DNA from: Acinetobacter rudis
Lineage (GTDB): Bacteria; Pseudomonadota; Gammaproteobacteria; Pseudomonadales; Moraxellaceae
Reading direction: 5' to 3'
Assembly (NCBI RefSeq): GCF_031157835.1
Contig: NZ_JAVIDR010000002.1
Coordinates: forward strand, 186,001-250,000
Length of the DNA stretch: 64,000 bases
Part shown: piece after piece, positions 1-9,385 of the stretch
Layout: each line of letters starts with the position of its first letter
Numbering within the stretch: position 1 is the first letter of the stretch
Notes under the pieces: generated by a model
Databases searched by the model: none
What the model saw: the letters and a program-made list of their open reading frames with translations, nothing else
Told to the model about the DNA's origin: nothing
Position numbers and translations under genes: made by a program

Positions 1-226
1 TACGGGCATACTCAATTAATATTTCCGCATTTTCTGTTGCAATGACGGATCGAGTATTCCGATAAAATAGTTGGCAGCCTAAACTTTGTTCTAATTGTGA
101 TATCACTCTAGAAATACTTGAAGGCACAACATTTTGTTGCCTAGCAACATGTGAAAAACTTTTATATTCATACACCAAAGTAAAGATAAATAAAGCATGA
201 GCATTGATATTCTTCAATTCATCCAT
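1..226 (-). CDS. LysR-family transcriptional regulator, N-terminal part (cut by window edge)
   Basis: The first 75 residues, read leftward from an ATG at 224-226, form a typical LysR winged-helix N-terminus: residues such as NAHALFIFTLVYEYKSFS, then a helix-turn-helix with ARQQNVVPSSISRVI and the SQLEQSLGCQLFYR wing. The effector domain lies outside the window. The gene is divergent from the two small membrane-protein genes at 323-1218, and LysR regulators often control the gene they face, so it may regulate that pair (inference). Family assignment is firm, target is not. Confidence 0.88.
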   Translation of the reverse strand, partial: MDELKNINAHALFIFTLVYEYKSFSHVARQQNVVPSSISRVISQLEQSLGCQLFYRNTRSVIATENAEILIEYAR

Positions 227-266
227 TTGTGCAAATTTCGCAAAAGTCTTTCGTCATCTTAGCGCG

Positions 267-294
267 TTTTCCCTAAAATGCATAAGGCTATACT
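267..294 (+). promoter_or_regulatory. Candidate promoter for the YdcZ-like pair
   Basis: TATACT at 289-294 is a good -10 hexamer about 29 bases before the ATG at 323. The -35 candidate TTTTCC (267-272, 16-base spacer) is weak, which would fit a promoter needing an activator such as the divergent LysR protein. By eye only. Confidence 0.3.
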
Positions 295-322
295 GCACCA
301 TTATTTTCAATGAAATACAGTT

Positions 323-763
323 ATGTATATTTTTCTTATTGGTCTTATAGTCTTCGCAGGTATGGGGCTATCTATTGAAGCTGGTATTATCGGGCCTCTC
401 GGGCAACAAGTCGGCCACCTTTGGGCGACTTTTAGCATCTTTGCAATAGGCGCAATACTGAGCTATTTACTCATGCTTTTTTTTACCCCACGTCAAATGA
501 TTTCCTTTACTACGCGCCCTGCATGGGAATTATTAGCAGGTATACTCGGCCCTGCATATGTTGTTATTTTAACTCTAGCCACACCAATCATTGGCATAGC
601 ACTCACGATGATTGGTGTTTTAGCAGGACAAATTGCACAAAGCATAATGATTGATCACTTTGGTTGGTTCTTCACCTCTAAACGTCCTGTTGATAGGTAT
701 CGAATCATGGCCATGCTAATGATGGTATTAGCAATACTGTGTTTATTAGGAGCAGCTACATGA
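323..763 (+). CDS. YdcZ/DUF606-type small DMT-superfamily membrane protein (first of pair)
   Basis: This 146-residue protein is almost entirely hydrophobic, with four to five predicted membrane helices and the YdcZ-like pattern: an N-terminal IVFAGMGLSIEAGIIGPLG and an internal LGPAYVVILTLATPIIG. Members of this family are small drug/metabolite-transporter-like proteins of unknown substrate, often encoded as adjacent pairs that may act together. The next gene is a paralogue starting within this gene's stop codon (ATGA), so the two are probably co-translated. A divergent LysR gene lies upstream. Substrate unknown. Confidence 0.78.
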   Translation: MYIFLIGLIVFAGMGLSIEAGIIGPLGQQVGHLWATFSIFAIGAILSYLLMLFFTPRQMISFTTRPAWELLAGILGPAYVVILTLATPIIGIALTMIGVLAGQIAQSIMIDHFGWFFTSKRPVDRYRIMAMLMMVLAILCLLGAAT

Positions 764-1218
764 TTATATTATTATGCCTCACTATATTTTCAGGGGCTTT
801 GTTGAGTATACAAGCCGCAATCAATGCCCGTCTTAGTCAAACAGTTGGCATCCTATCTACTACATTTTTAACCTTTGCATTAGGTGCATTAATAACTTTT
901 CTTTTGGCTATTTTTTTGGAATCAAATCATACTCAGCATTTGCTCAGCGTACCTAAATGGCAACTCATGGGTGCTTTTCTAGGTGTTCCTTATATACTCA
1001 TCATGACCTTTGCTGTACCTCGGGTTGGAGTAGCAATAGCTACTGTAGCTGTTATTTTGGGTCAATTATTGATGAGCTTAATGATTGATCAGTATGGATG
1101 GTTTAATAATCCGATTATTACTTTTTCATGGCATCATGCACTGGCAAGTTTTTTCCTCTTTATCGCGCTAATTTTTATTTATAAAAGCAATAAAACACAC
1201 AATGTTATGTCCAACTAA
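760..1218 (+). CDS. YdcZ/DUF606-type small DMT-superfamily membrane protein (second of pair)
   Basis: A 152-residue paralogue of the preceding gene with the same layout: SGALLSIQAAINARLSQTVG at the N-terminus and LGVPYILIMTFAVPRVG in the middle. I place the start at the ATG at 760, which overlaps the upstream stop as ATGA and has an AGGAG ribosome site 8 bases before it. A longer GTG start at 739 is possible but lacks that site. Together the pair probably forms one dimeric transporter (inference). Substrate unknown. Confidence 0.78.
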   Translation: MIILLCLTIFSGALLSIQAAINARLSQTVGILSTTFLTFALGALITFLLAIFLESNHTQHLLSVPKWQLMGAFLGVPYILIMTFAVPRVGVAIATVAVILGQLLMSLMIDQYGWFNNPIITFSWHHALASFFLFIALIFIYKSNKTHNVMSN

Positions 1219-1242
1219 TCTACTAAGAACATCCACATAAAA

Positions 1243-1281
1243 AGCCCCACATGTCTAAATCAACACGATGGGGCTAATTTT
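1243..1281 (+). terminator. Probable terminator after the YdcZ-like pair
   Basis: AGCCCCA (1243-1249) pairs with TGGGGCT (1269-1275) across a long 19-base loop, followed by AATTTT. It lies between convergent genes. The loop is long for an intrinsic terminator, so confidence is moderate. Confidence 0.45.
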
Positions 1282-1335
1282 AATAACTCATGCTCATTAA
1301 AAAATTTGAACATAAGCTCCAATACGCATTATCAA

Positions 1336-2859
1336 TTACTGGATATAAATCATGACCGCCACAATCCGTGTGCCATCAAGCTCAGTAACCTCAAACTCCA
1401 CACCCTGATATTTTAAGCGTGTACCAACATCAACCATGCCTTGACATTGATCTAAGATCAACCCAGAAACACTAGTATAATCAGCATCTTGAGTTACAAT
1501 ATCCAACCCGAGAGCCAGTTCCAATTGATATAAATCCAGCATGCCAGAACCTTTCCAGATAGTTGCATCGATTTTCTCTAAATCTAGTTGTTCATCAGCA
1601 TCAGGAAATTCACCAGCAATGGCTTCAAAAACATCAAGTGGAGTAATTAATCCCTGAATCATACTAAATTCATCAGTCACCAATACCAATGAACCCTTTG
1701 AGTTACGCAAAGTGTTAATGGCATCTATGACTTTCATTTTTTCAAAAATATAGATTGGGCGTTGTTGCTTAATGAGTTCATCTAACTGTTGCGGATGATC
1801 TAATACTGCTAATAATTCTTTTGCACGTACAACAGCCAAAACCCGATCTAAACTACCTCGACAAACTGGAAATAAACTATGTGGAACAGATAAAATCTGT
1901 TCACGAATTTCTTGCGGACTATCTTCAAGATTTACCCAAGAAATATGATTACGTGGTGTCATAATCGTTGCAACTGATCGTTCAGCGAGTGTAAGCACTC
2001 CACCAATCATATAACGCTCTTCATCAACAAATGTCTTTTGAGCCTCTTGATGCTGTGCAAGATCCGTTGTTGTCTCTACACTACCGCCCATAAGTTTAAA
2101 AATAGATGCAGCAGTACGGTGACGAATTGGAATTTTTGCAGCATGTTTAACGGCGTTGCGTTGTGTAAATTGGTTGAATGCTTCAATTAGAATTGCGACA
2201 CCTATACCTGAGTAAATATACGCCTTAGGAATATGGAAACCAAAGCCTTCTGCAATTAAGCTCACACCAATTAATAACAAGAAGCTCAAACATAAAATTA
2301 CCACTGTTGGATGACGGTTTACAAAATCTGTCAGAGGTTTAGAAGCCCATAACATGACCGCCATTGCGACAATCATAGCAACCATCATGATGTAGATATT
2401 ATCTACCATGCCAATTGCGGTAATCACTGAATCTAAAGAAAATACTGCATCCAATACAACAATCTGTAAAACAACTGCACTAAAACCTGCATATGCTACA
2501 TTTCGAGTCACCTTAACCTCAGGTACACCTTCTATACGCTCATGCAATTCGCCAACAGATTTGTATAAGAGAAATAAACCACCTAAGAGCAAAATTAAAT
2601 CTCGCCCTGAAAATACCCAACCCCAAAGAGTAATAAATGGTTGAGTTAAAGTAACCAACCAAGAAATTGCAAATAATAATCCTAGACGCATAACTAGCGC
2701 GAGGGATAAACCTATAGCGCGTGCTTTATCACGTTGCTCTGGAGGTAATTTATCTGCCAAAATAGCAATAAAAACGAGGTTATCAATACCTAAAACAATT
2801 TCTAATACAATTAAAGTAAGTAAAGCAATCCAAATACTCGGATCTAATAGAAACTCCAT
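1336..2859 (-). CDS. TerC-family membrane protein with CBS pair and CorC/HlyC C-terminal domain
   Basis: A 507-residue protein. Residues about 1-230 are a TerC domain with about seven helices and the conserved acidic motifs [14 protein letters not shown] (near 20) and [17 protein letters not shown] (near 135). A CBS-domain pair follows (about 290-425; MTPR at the start, [17 protein letters not shown] late), then a CorC/HlyC transporter-associated domain (about 430-507). The architecture matches E. coli YoaE/YegH. TerC relatives include manganese exporters and proteins linked to metal or tellurite tolerance; this subfamily's substrate is unproven. A possible upstream mini-ORF ends on this start codon as TAATG (see 2859-2930). 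Family sure, substrate not. Confidence 0.88.
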   Translation of the reverse strand: MEFLLDPSIWIALLTLIVLEIVLGIDNLVFIAILADKLPPEQRDKARAIGLSLALVMRLGLLFAISWLVTLTQPFITLWGWVFSGRDLILLLGGLFLLYKSVGELHERIEGVPEVKVTRNVAYAGFSAVVLQIVVLDAVFSLDSVITAIGMVDNIYIMMVAMIVAMAVMLWASKPLTDFVNRHPTVVILCLSFLLLIGVSLIAEGFGFHIPKAYIYSGIGVAILIEAFNQFTQRNAVKHAAKIPIRHRTAASIFKLMGGSVETTTDLAQHQEAQKTFVDEERYMIGGVLTLAERSVATIMTPRNHISWVNLEDSPQEIREQILSVPHSLFPVCRGSLDRVLAVVRAKELLAVLDHPQQLDELIKQQRPIYIFEKMKVIDAINTLRNSKGSLVLVTDEFSMIQGLITPLDVFEAIAGEFPDADEQLDLEKIDATIWKGSGMLDLYQLELALGLDIVTQDADYTSVSGLILDQCQGMVDVGTRLKYQGVEFEVTELDGTRIVAVMIYIQ

Positions 2860-2930
2860 TAATTTTTACTCCTAGAATTACGAGTAAAATCCTTCAACAG
2901 CTTATTTTTTTTAACAGACGAGGGGTCCAC
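2859..2930 (-). other. Possible leader mini-ORF coupled to the TerC gene
   Basis: A GTG at 2928-2930 opens a 23-codon frame (MDPSSVKKNKLLKDF and onward, basic) whose TAA shares its last A with the ATG of the TerC gene. A GGAG lies 11 bases upstream of the GTG, which is long spacing. It may be a translated leader or chance; no homologue is known to me. Confidence 0.22.
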
Positions 2931-3030
2931 TTAATATATAACTCCATTCACCTAAAGATGAATTTATTATGCATAAAAATATTAAATTTACTTTACATTT
3001 TTTTCGTTATTTTTAGTAATTGTTCTATAT

Positions 3031-3060
3031 AAAAACCGATCTTAAATAAGATCGGTTTTT
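3031..3060 (-). terminator. Rho-independent terminator after thiE-hemL
   Basis: AAAAACCGATCTT and AAGATCGGTTTTT form a perfect 13-bp stem with a 4-base loop, 34 bases beyond the hemL stop. The flanking A and T runs let it work in both directions, although the TerC gene runs away from it. Confidence 0.85.
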
Positions 3061-3094
3061 ATAACACTATACTTAAAGAAAAATAAATTATTTC

Positions 3095-4396
3095 TTAAGC
3101 CTGTGCTTTGATCTCAGCAAACACTTCTGCTGCTGCTGCAATTGTATAATCAATATCTTCATCACTATGCGCAATTGAGATAAAGCCAGCTTCAAATGCA
3201 GAAGGTGCAAAGTTTACACCGCGTTGTAACATACCATGGAAGAACTGACGGAATTGTTCCACATTACATTTAAGAATATGATCAAAACTACTAATCTCTG
3301 TTTGATCAGTAAAATATAAACCAAACAAACCACCTGCCTGCTCTGTTCTAACCGCCAAACCAATTTGATCAGCAGCGTTTTGCAGTCCGGTCATTAAACG
3401 GGTCATTTTAGCATTCAAGTCAGTATAGAAATTTGGCTGACGTAAATATTCAAACATTTTTATTCCAGCACGCATTGCTAATGGATTACCAGAAAGAGTC
3501 CCAGCTTGATATACACCACCTAAAGGTGCAATACATTCCATAATTTCACGTTTACCACCGAATGCACCAACAGGCAAACCAGCGCCAATAATTTTACCAA
3601 GTGTGGTCAAATCAGGCTTAACATTGTAGTAAGCTTGAGCGCCTCCTAAAGCAACACGAAAACCTGTCATTACTTCATCAATAATAAAAACTGATTTATA
3701 CAAATCACACTGTTCACGAATTGTTTCTAGGAAACCTTTAACAGGCTTAACCAAATTCATGTTTCCAGCTACTGGCTCTACAATTACACCGGCAATTTCT
3801 TGTCCATACTTAGCAAAACAAGCTTTTACAGCTTCAATATCGTTATAAGGTAAGGTAATTGTATGCTGTGCAAAATCTGCTGGTACACCTTTAGAAGTAG
3901 GTTCACCAAGGGTAAGCATTCCAGATCCAGCTTTAACCAATAAAGAATCTGAATGACCGTGATAACAACCTTCAAATTTTACGATTTTATCACGACCCGT
4001 ATATCCACGTGCTAAGCGGATAGCGGTCATTGTTGCTTCGGTACCAGAGTTAGTCATACGTACCATTTCAATTGATGGCATCACTTCACAGATAATATCT
4101 GCCAAAGTCGTTTCATAAACAGTAGGTGCACCAAAGCTTAAACCATCTTGAGCAGCTTTTTGAACAGTTTCAATAATCGCTGGATGAGCATGACCTAAAA
4201 TCATTGGTCCCCATGAACCAACATAATCGACATATCGTTTACCATCGACATCATATAAATATGCACCTTGGGCTTTTTCGATAAAAATCGGCGTACCTCC
4301 AACCCCATTAAACGCACGCACTGGTGAGTTTACACCACCAGGAATATGTTTATTAGCTTGCTTAAATAACTGTTCTTGCTTAGGAGATAAACTCAT
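3095..4396 (-). CDS. hemL: Glutamate-1-semialdehyde 2,1-aminomutase
   Basis: A PLP enzyme of the C5 haem pathway, converting glutamate-1-semialdehyde to 5-aminolevulinate in the cytosol. The 433 residues match the family's usual length. The start [11 protein letters not shown], the [22 protein letters not shown]-phosphate loop (117-135), the [11 protein letters not shown] motif (236-246) and the Schiff-base lysine K268 in [18 protein letters not shown] are all present. The ATG at 4396 gives the standard N-terminus; a TTG four codons upstream is less likely. It lies 40 bases after thiE on the same strand, and a terminator follows, so thiE-hemL is probably one transcript. Confidence 0.97.
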   Translation of the reverse strand: MSLSPKQEQLFKQANKHIPGGVNSPVRAFNGVGGTPIFIEKAQGAYLYDVDGKRYVDYVGSWGPMILGHAHPAIIETVQKAAQDGLSFGAPTVYETTLADIICEVMPSIEMVRMTNSGTEATMTAIRLARGYTGRDKIVKFEGCYHGHSDSLLVKAGSGMLTLGEPTSKGVPADFAQHTITLPYNDIEAVKACFAKYGQEIAGVIVEPVAGNMNLVKPVKGFLETIREQCDLYKSVFIIDEVMTGFRVALGGAQAYYNVKPDLTTLGKIIGAGLPVGAFGGKREIMECIAPLGGVYQAGTLSGNPLAMRAGIKMFEYLRQPNFYTDLNAKMTRLMTGLQNAADQIGLAVRTEQAGGLFGLYFTDQTEISSFDHILKCNVEQFRQFFHGMLQRGVNFAPSAFEAGFISIAHSDEDIDYTIAAAAEVFAEIKAQA

Positions 4397-4436
4397 GAAT
4401 ACGCTCAACTCAAGTAAATATAGAGATCAAAAAATA

Positions 4437-5069
4437 TTAATGTTCAATGCTCGCTGTAGTAGCAAACAATTTTGCCCAGGCCTCAACACGGCTTGGAATC
4501 TGTTCTACCGATAGTGCCAATATATCACTTATTACAGCGCAGAGATCAGCACCAGCAGCAATCACTTCTGCTGCATTTTCTACAGTCAGTCCACCAATAG
4601 CACAAATGGGTGCAGAAAAAAGAGCTCTCGCTTGCGTAATAATTTCAACACCGGTATGACCAGCTTCTGGTTTAGTTGCTGTTGGAAAAATTGCACCAAA
4701 AGCAACATAACTTGCACCGTCTTTAAGCGCTTGTAAGGCAAACTCTAAAGAATTTGCGCAAGTACGACCAATAATTTGATTGGTTCCTAATTGATTTACA
4801 GCATCTACTATTGCACCATCACCCTGTCCTAAATGAACACCTAAACCAAATTCAACAGCAAGCTTTAAGTTGTCATTTATAACAAATGGTGTGGTATATT
4901 TCTCACATAATGCTTTGATTTTACTTACTTCTTCTAGTTGAGCTATAGCTTCAACTTTTTTGCGTCGATACTGCAAAATTGCAATTTGACCTGTTGCTAA
5001 AGCAGCCTCTAGCTTCTGTAGCAATAATTCAATTGGGTCATCATTGGTAATTAAATATAAGCCACGCAT
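4437..5069 (-). CDS. thiE: Thiamine-phosphate synthase
   Basis: Joins HMP-pyrophosphate and thiazole phosphate to make thiamine monophosphate. The 210-residue TIM barrel shows RGLYLITND at the N-terminus, ILQYRRK (33-39; family usually QxRxK), VHLGQGDGAI in the middle, YVAFGAIFPTATK and the closing CAIGGLTVENAAEVIAAGAD phosphate loop. I use the ATG at 5069; a TTG one codon earlier is also possible. No thiamine (TPP) riboswitch motif was seen upstream. First gene of a likely thiE-hemL operon. Confidence 0.94.
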   Translation of the reverse strand: MRGLYLITNDDPIELLLQKLEAALATGQIAILQYRRKKVEAIAQLEEVSKIKALCEKYTTPFVINDNLKLAVEFGLGVHLGQGDGAIVDAVNQLGTNQIIGRTCANSLEFALQALKDGASYVAFGAIFPTATKPEAGHTGVEIITQARALFSAPICAIGGLTVENAAEVIAAGADLCAVISDILALSVEQIPSRVEAWAKLFATTASIEH

Positions 5070-5421
5070 CAAATTTTCCAGAAATGATATACTACAAGAT
5101 TATACCCACTAAAAAGCAATGAAGTGAAACAGTTAGCTATAGCCTGTACTATTTTATCAGTAAAAATAATTGGCTTATCTCATGCCTTTTTTAGCAATAT
5201 AAATAAAGTTGGCAACAAATTTGCATAATCAAGCAAAAAAACCAAAACAAAAATAGAAACTCAGTTGCAGCTGTATCACCAACAAAACAACACTAATCAT
5301 GAGTTGGTGGTACAGTCACTTTTAATCAACAACTTATTTCTCATCACAACCATTACAAATATACGATCCATTGAGCTAACTGATGCGATACAAATTAAAT
5401 TTTGTTTGAAGTGATAAGGCT
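5070..5421. other. Intergenic region between thiE and the Mpo1-like gene
   Basis: About 350 AT-rich bases with no credible coding frame. It must hold the thiE promoter and the 3' end of the Mpo1-like transcript. The one clear structure is the 13-bp hairpin at 5271-5315, listed separately. Confidence 0.5.
5271..5315. repeat. Long intergenic inverted repeat (13-bp stem)
   Basis: CTGTATCACCAAC (5271-5283) pairs with GTTGGTGGTACAG (5303-5315) over 13 positions with one G-U pair and a 19-base loop. No T-run follows on the plus strand; on the minus strand T-rich sequence begins only about 15 bases later. It could be a terminator, an RNA element or a small mobile-repeat remnant. Confidence 0.55.
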
Positions 5422-5799
5422 TTAGCTTGGTATTTTATCTCGCTGACGGTCAAGTAAACTTAAACGTCCAGTGATAATATCTTTAAACATGTGCCAATCT
5501 GAAATAAAACTATAAATAGGTTGTTTAAAACTGGCAGGTTTATTCTTCTCAAACATAAAGTGTCCAACCCATGCACATGTATAACCTGCTAATACCCCAT
5601 ATGCTAAATACTTTACTTGCCGTGTTTTAATGGTTTTATACGCACAGTACAAGGCAATTGAACTCCCCAAACAGTGTAAACGGCGGCTAGTAATATGACG
5701 ATGTTCTGTTAAATAAAACCGATAGAATTCCGAATAGTCTCGTATTGGAAAAACGACTTGTGATGAAGCTACTTCTTGTATTTCAAATTGAGGATTCAT
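5422..5799 (-). CDS. Mpo1-like (DUF962) membrane protein
   Basis: A 125-residue protein with the DUF962/Mpo1 signature: FYLTEHRHITSRRLHCLGS (histidine-rich first motif), two hydrophobic segments, then WVGHFMFEKNKPASFKQP. Yeast Mpo1 is an Fe-dependent dioxygenase of fatty-acid alpha-oxidation, and the conserved histidines are kept here, so a related lipid-oxidation role is plausible. Bacterial members are mostly uncharacterised. GGAGC lies 6 bases before the ATG at 5799. It stands alone between thiE and the CYTH gene. Confidence 0.8.
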   Translation of the reverse strand: MNPQFEIQEVASSQVVFPIRDYSEFYRFYLTEHRHITSRRLHCLGSSIALYCAYKTIKTRQVKYLAYGVLAGYTCAWVGHFMFEKNKPASFKQPIYSFISDWHMFKDIITGRLSLLDRQRDKIPS

Positions 5800-6053
5800 G
5801 TTTTTGCTCCTTGCATCATCTCAATAAAGCTTAAATTTACTCTCCTATACTGCTTATTGTTGATAAAAAATACAAATACCTTTAGAAATTATCACGGTGA
5901 CAAAGATCTATTGCAGCGAGGACTTTGATCTCATGTGGAATCAGTTACAATACAAGACATCTATGTAGTTCCCATTCAAGATAAAACTGCAAGAGAAATA
6001 CACGCAAGCTTATTGATGATTGCTTTATTTACAAAATGTAGGATACCTGCCCC

Positions 6054-7511
6054 ATGGTAGAAATTGAATTAAAATTTCAGATTAACCCCAGTCGCCGTAA
6101 TGCCTTACTCAAAGCATTAGACCCTAAAAAATCTGAAGTTATTCAATTAAAAGCACGTTATTACGACACAAATCAACAGTCTTTATCTAATAACCGTGCA
6201 GCCCTACGACAACGTCTTGAAGGTGATCGTTGGATTCAAACACTAAAAACGGCTGGACAAAGCCACTTACATCGCTTTGAACACAACATTGACTTAGGCT
6301 CTGAGACACCAGTAGCACTTGATTTAGCACTTTATCAAGAACATCCTGAAGCACTTGCACAGCTAAATCAGGTCTTGGGAAGTGAAAACACTGAACTTAC
6401 CCTACAGTTTGAAACTGATATTCAGCGAACAAATCGAGTTATCCAATATGAAGATGCAGCAATTGAGATTAGTTTAGATATTGGTGAAATTCGTAGTGGG
6501 CAAGCGGTTCAGGAAATCTATGAAGTTGAGTTTGAATTAAAACAAGGTTCAATCGATAATCTGCTTAAATTTAGTTTAGAGTGGGTGAAGAAATATCAAC
6601 TGTGGTTAGATGTGCGCAGTAAAGCTGAGTTTGGTCATTTATTGAGTCAACAACTGCAGGTCAGCCCAGCTACAGCCGCACCGAACTTGCAACTCAATAA
6701 AAAAGAAAATGCAGATTACAATCTCAGATATTTAATATCAGAGCAATTACAGCATTTATTACCGAATATTGCTGCTATCTCTGCCCAAGTTGCTCAAGAT
6801 GAACATGTTGCACAAGCACAATTAGCACTGCAACACCTACATTTAAGTTTATCTATTTTCAAAGATTGGAGTCAGGACCCTTCCGATAAATGGGCAATGC
6901 AACTCAATGCCTTTGCACAACACTTTGAACACTTAGAGCATATTCAACATATGCAAAGTACGCTTGGTACGCTATTAAACAACCCAAAGACAGCACTTAG
7001 TTTGGATCAGGATATTCTTTATGCACAAGAAAAACTGCAAAATTTAGTCAAGTCAACTCAAAATGTTCAACACTATTTAGAGCTACTCTTATTTGCTTTG
7101 GCTCCTGCTAGCCAAACTCAAAAGCAAGATTTAAAACATAATGCTCAACTAACTTTGCAACAACAATATAAACGACTACAAGAGAGCCTAAACCAAGTTG
7201 ACCTAGCGGACCTAGATACGTTACAACAGCTTGCACTCAATCTTAAAGAACTTAAGTTCAGTTTCCCGCTATTAACACAAGTATATGATGTCAAAAATCT
7301 GCAAAAATATAGCAAATCTTTGCATGATGCACATCAAGCAGCTGAACAATATCAAGTTCTTGTGGCTTCAGCTTCATACTTACAAGAAAGTGAACTAGAA
7401 GCCAGCGACTGGTTTGCACTGGGCTGGCTAACTGCAAAACAAGAATCTTATGCTGAAACCTTATTACAAGCGACTGAACAATTCTTATTGAGTCGTAAGT
7501 TTTTAAAATAA
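6054..7511 (+). CDS. CYTH-domain inorganic triphosphatase, YgiF-like, with CHAD-like C-terminus
   Basis: A 485-residue protein starting MVEIELKF, the ExExK motif that begins CYTH triphosphate-tunnel enzymes. The tunnel's basic and acidic residues recur in the first 205 residues (RAALRQRLEGDRWIQTLK, YEVEFELKQGS, SKAEFG). The long helical remainder (about 225-485) corresponds to a divergent CHAD domain, a basic domain proposed to bind polyphosphate. E. coli YgiF has the same architecture and hydrolyses tripolyphosphate; substrate here is inferred. An AGGA lies about 10 bases before the start. Confidence 0.85.
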   Translation: MVEIELKFQINPSRRNALLKALDPKKSEVIQLKARYYDTNQQSLSNNRAALRQRLEGDRWIQTLKTAGQSHLHRFEHNIDLGSETPVALDLALYQEHPEALAQLNQVLGSENTELTLQFETDIQRTNRVIQYEDAAIEISLDIGEIRSGQAVQEIYEVEFELKQGSIDNLLKFSLEWVKKYQLWLDVRSKAEFGHLLSQQLQVSPATAAPNLQLNKKENADYNLRYLISEQLQHLLPNIAAISAQVAQDEHVAQAQLALQHLHLSLSIFKDWSQDPSDKWAMQLNAFAQHFEHLEHIQHMQSTLGTLLNNPKTALSLDQDILYAQEKLQNLVKSTQNVQHYLELLLFALAPASQTQKQDLKHNAQLTLQQQYKRLQESLNQVDLADLDTLQQLALNLKELKFSFPLLTQVYDVKNLQKYSKSLHDAHQAAEQYQVLVASASYLQESELEASDWFALGWLTAKQESYAETLLQATEQFLLSRKFLK

Positions 7512-7518
7512 CCTAAAG

Positions 7519-7571
7519 ACATAGTCATTTCTCCTAAAACCGATTTGACTATGTTAAAAAATCAGTTTTAA
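7519..7571. terminator. Possible terminator hairpins between convergent genes
   Basis: Two overlapping dyads occupy the gap between convergent genes: ACATAGTCA (7519-7527) with TGACTATGT (7546-7554), and TAAAACCGATTT with AAATCAGTTTTA (about 7536-7571, one mismatch). The second has A/T-rich flanks suited to termination in either direction. Only one can form at a time. Confidence 0.4.
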
Positions 7572-7573
7572 TT

Positions 7574-9259
7574 TCAATCTAATAATTTATCAAAATCAAT
7601 AAGATGGTCTGCAAACTGTTTTGCATAAGGTGCATGTGAAATCATGATAACTGTACTCACTTGTTGACGAATGACTTTCATCAGATGGATCGCTGTTACT
7701 TCATCTAGTGCTGCAGTAGGTTCATCCATAATCAAACATTTTGGCTGCTTAAGTAGTGCCCTTAATATATTTAATCGTTGTTTTTCTCCACCAGAGAAAC
7801 TCTTATAACGCTCCTCAAGGTCATCATCTAAGCTGAGATTATTCTTAGTACATAGCTGAGTTAACTGAAAAACCTCTAACCAATGTAACAACTCTAAATC
7901 TGAATAATGATATCGACTATTGTGAACTAAATTTTGCCTTAATGTGCCAGAGTAAACCGCTACCGTTTGGCCTACAACTGCAATTTCATGATAAATATTA
8001 GTAGAAAATTCAACACTAATATCAATATTTTTATAATATAGTTTTCCTGATTGAATTTTCTGCAATCCAATCAAATGGTTCATAAAACTACTTTTTCCTA
8101 TACCTGTTTGTCCTGTGATTACATAACACTGATGCTGTTGAATAATTAAATTAAAATTTTGAAGTTGATTTTTTCCCAAATCTAACTGTGCATGCTCAAA
8201 ACAATAAAAAAATGTTGATGGTTCTATTTCTGTTATTTGATAAATATTTTTCTCTAATTGAAAATAATCATAAAACTTAACTAAAGAAATATATTCTCCT
8301 TTTAACATCATTATGCTTTGAGATACTCTTAACATAGGTAAAGTTAGGCCGACAATATATGCACTAATGAGTACAAAATCCCCTGTGCTTACCTGTTTAT
8401 TTTCAAATAAATACACAGTTAGCAGCATAAAAATAAATAAGAAAATGGCTACTGCAAACACTTGTATCAACATTAAAATCATTAAATGACCATGACTTTT
8501 TGATTTTTTCAGTTGGTAGTCTTTAATACGTTGATCAAAGCTTCTGAGCTCATATTCTTTTGCAGCATTAATTTGAATATCATAATGGTTTTGTACTTTT
8601 TCAATAAAGAATTGATTAATCTGATTTTGAGCTTCATAAAATACTGAAAAAACATCCTTACTTTTTACAGCAATACATAAAGTAACCACAAAAAGAACGA
8701 CAGCAAAAACAAGAAATATCAGTGCAAAACTTAAACTAATGCTTTGTGCCAATATCCACATCATTACAACAAGTTCAAATAATAAGGGTAATAAAATAAA
8801 AAGACTGGTATAAGTTAATTGACCAAAAGCATTCGCTCCACGCCAAATATCAGTATTTATGTTTCCTATTTCTATTTTTCGTTGCTCATTGAAAGTCAAA
8901 TCAAAATAGTTTTTCAAACCCATATAAACAAGAGCAGCTTCTATATGAATAAGAAAAAAAGCGCTATAACGCTGACTCAAATGCTGTAATAAATTACCTA
9001 TAAACCATGCGAGAGCATAACATGCTGCCAAAAGATATAAATTTTCCCATTGCCAGATCATTTCCCAACTAAAACTTGCTGAATTTGATTGAGATATATT
9101 AACAATCTGCTTCATAATATATGGCACAGATACAGTCAATAAAATACTAAGAATACTCAAGCACCCTAAACTGAACATATCTCGAATGGGGTGCTGATAA
9201 TATTGCCTCAATACATTCCATATACTGATATAAATGACCAATGGTTGCTTCGCTTTCAT
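7574..9259 (-). CDS. ABC transporter half-protein (fused permease and ATPase)
   Basis: A 561-residue exporter-type ABC protein. The N-terminal 320 residues hold about six membrane helices. The ATPase half has Walker A GQTGIGKSS (about 385), signature FSGGEKQRLNILRALL (about 485), Walker B CLIMDEPTAALDE and the H-loop histidine in VIMISHAPY. This is the MsbA/HlyB-type layout without a peptidase domain, and it would work as a homodimer or with an unseen partner. No substrate-linked neighbour is present, and base composition looks slightly more AT-rich than around it, which may mean late acquisition. Cargo unknown. No strong ribosome site precedes the ATG. Confidence 0.85.
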   Translation of the reverse strand: MKAKQPLVIYISIWNVLRQYYQHPIRDMFSLGCLSILSILLTVSVPYIMKQIVNISQSNSASFSWEMIWQWENLYLLAACYALAWFIGNLLQHLSQRYSAFFLIHIEAALVYMGLKNYFDLTFNEQRKIEIGNINTDIWRGANAFGQLTYTSLFILLPLLFELVVMMWILAQSISLSFALIFLVFAVVLFVVTLCIAVKSKDVFSVFYEAQNQINQFFIEKVQNHYDIQINAAKEYELRSFDQRIKDYQLKKSKSHGHLMILMLIQVFAVAIFLFIFMLLTVYLFENKQVSTGDFVLISAYIVGLTLPMLRVSQSIMMLKGEYISLVKFYDYFQLEKNIYQITEIEPSTFFYCFEHAQLDLGKNQLQNFNLIIQQHQCYVITGQTGIGKSSFMNHLIGLQKIQSGKLYYKNIDISVEFSTNIYHEIAVVGQTVAVYSGTLRQNLVHNSRYHYSDLELLHWLEVFQLTQLCTKNNLSLDDDLEERYKSFSGGEKQRLNILRALLKQPKCLIMDEPTAALDEVTAIHLMKVIRQQVSTVIMISHAPYAKQFADHLIDFDKLLD

Positions 9260-9385
9260 TTAAATTACCCTATTCTTCTTCATTCTATTTATATCTTGAT
9301 TTAAAATAATATTTTTTAAAGTTTAGAAGCCATATAGCTATAGATACTCAGTAATTCAGTACCATAAACCACCTAAGCCCTATGC

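Noticed and set aside
1296..1335. In-frame continuation after the TerC stop reading MRIGAYVQIF then stop, resembling an outer-membrane barrel C-terminus
   Set aside because: Only ten residues with no upstream homologous frame; too short to distinguish from chance.
2860..3030. Possible manganese (yybP-ykoY) riboswitch before the TerC gene
   Set aside because: The conserved paired loops of that riboswitch could not be found in the leader.
5070..5420. Possible TPP riboswitch before thiE
   Set aside because: The conserved CUGAGA and GAACCUGAUC-type segments are absent; only an unrelated hairpin is present.
7574..9259. Bacteriocin or microcin export system
   Set aside because: The ABC protein has no peptidase domain and no precursor or immunity gene lies nearby.
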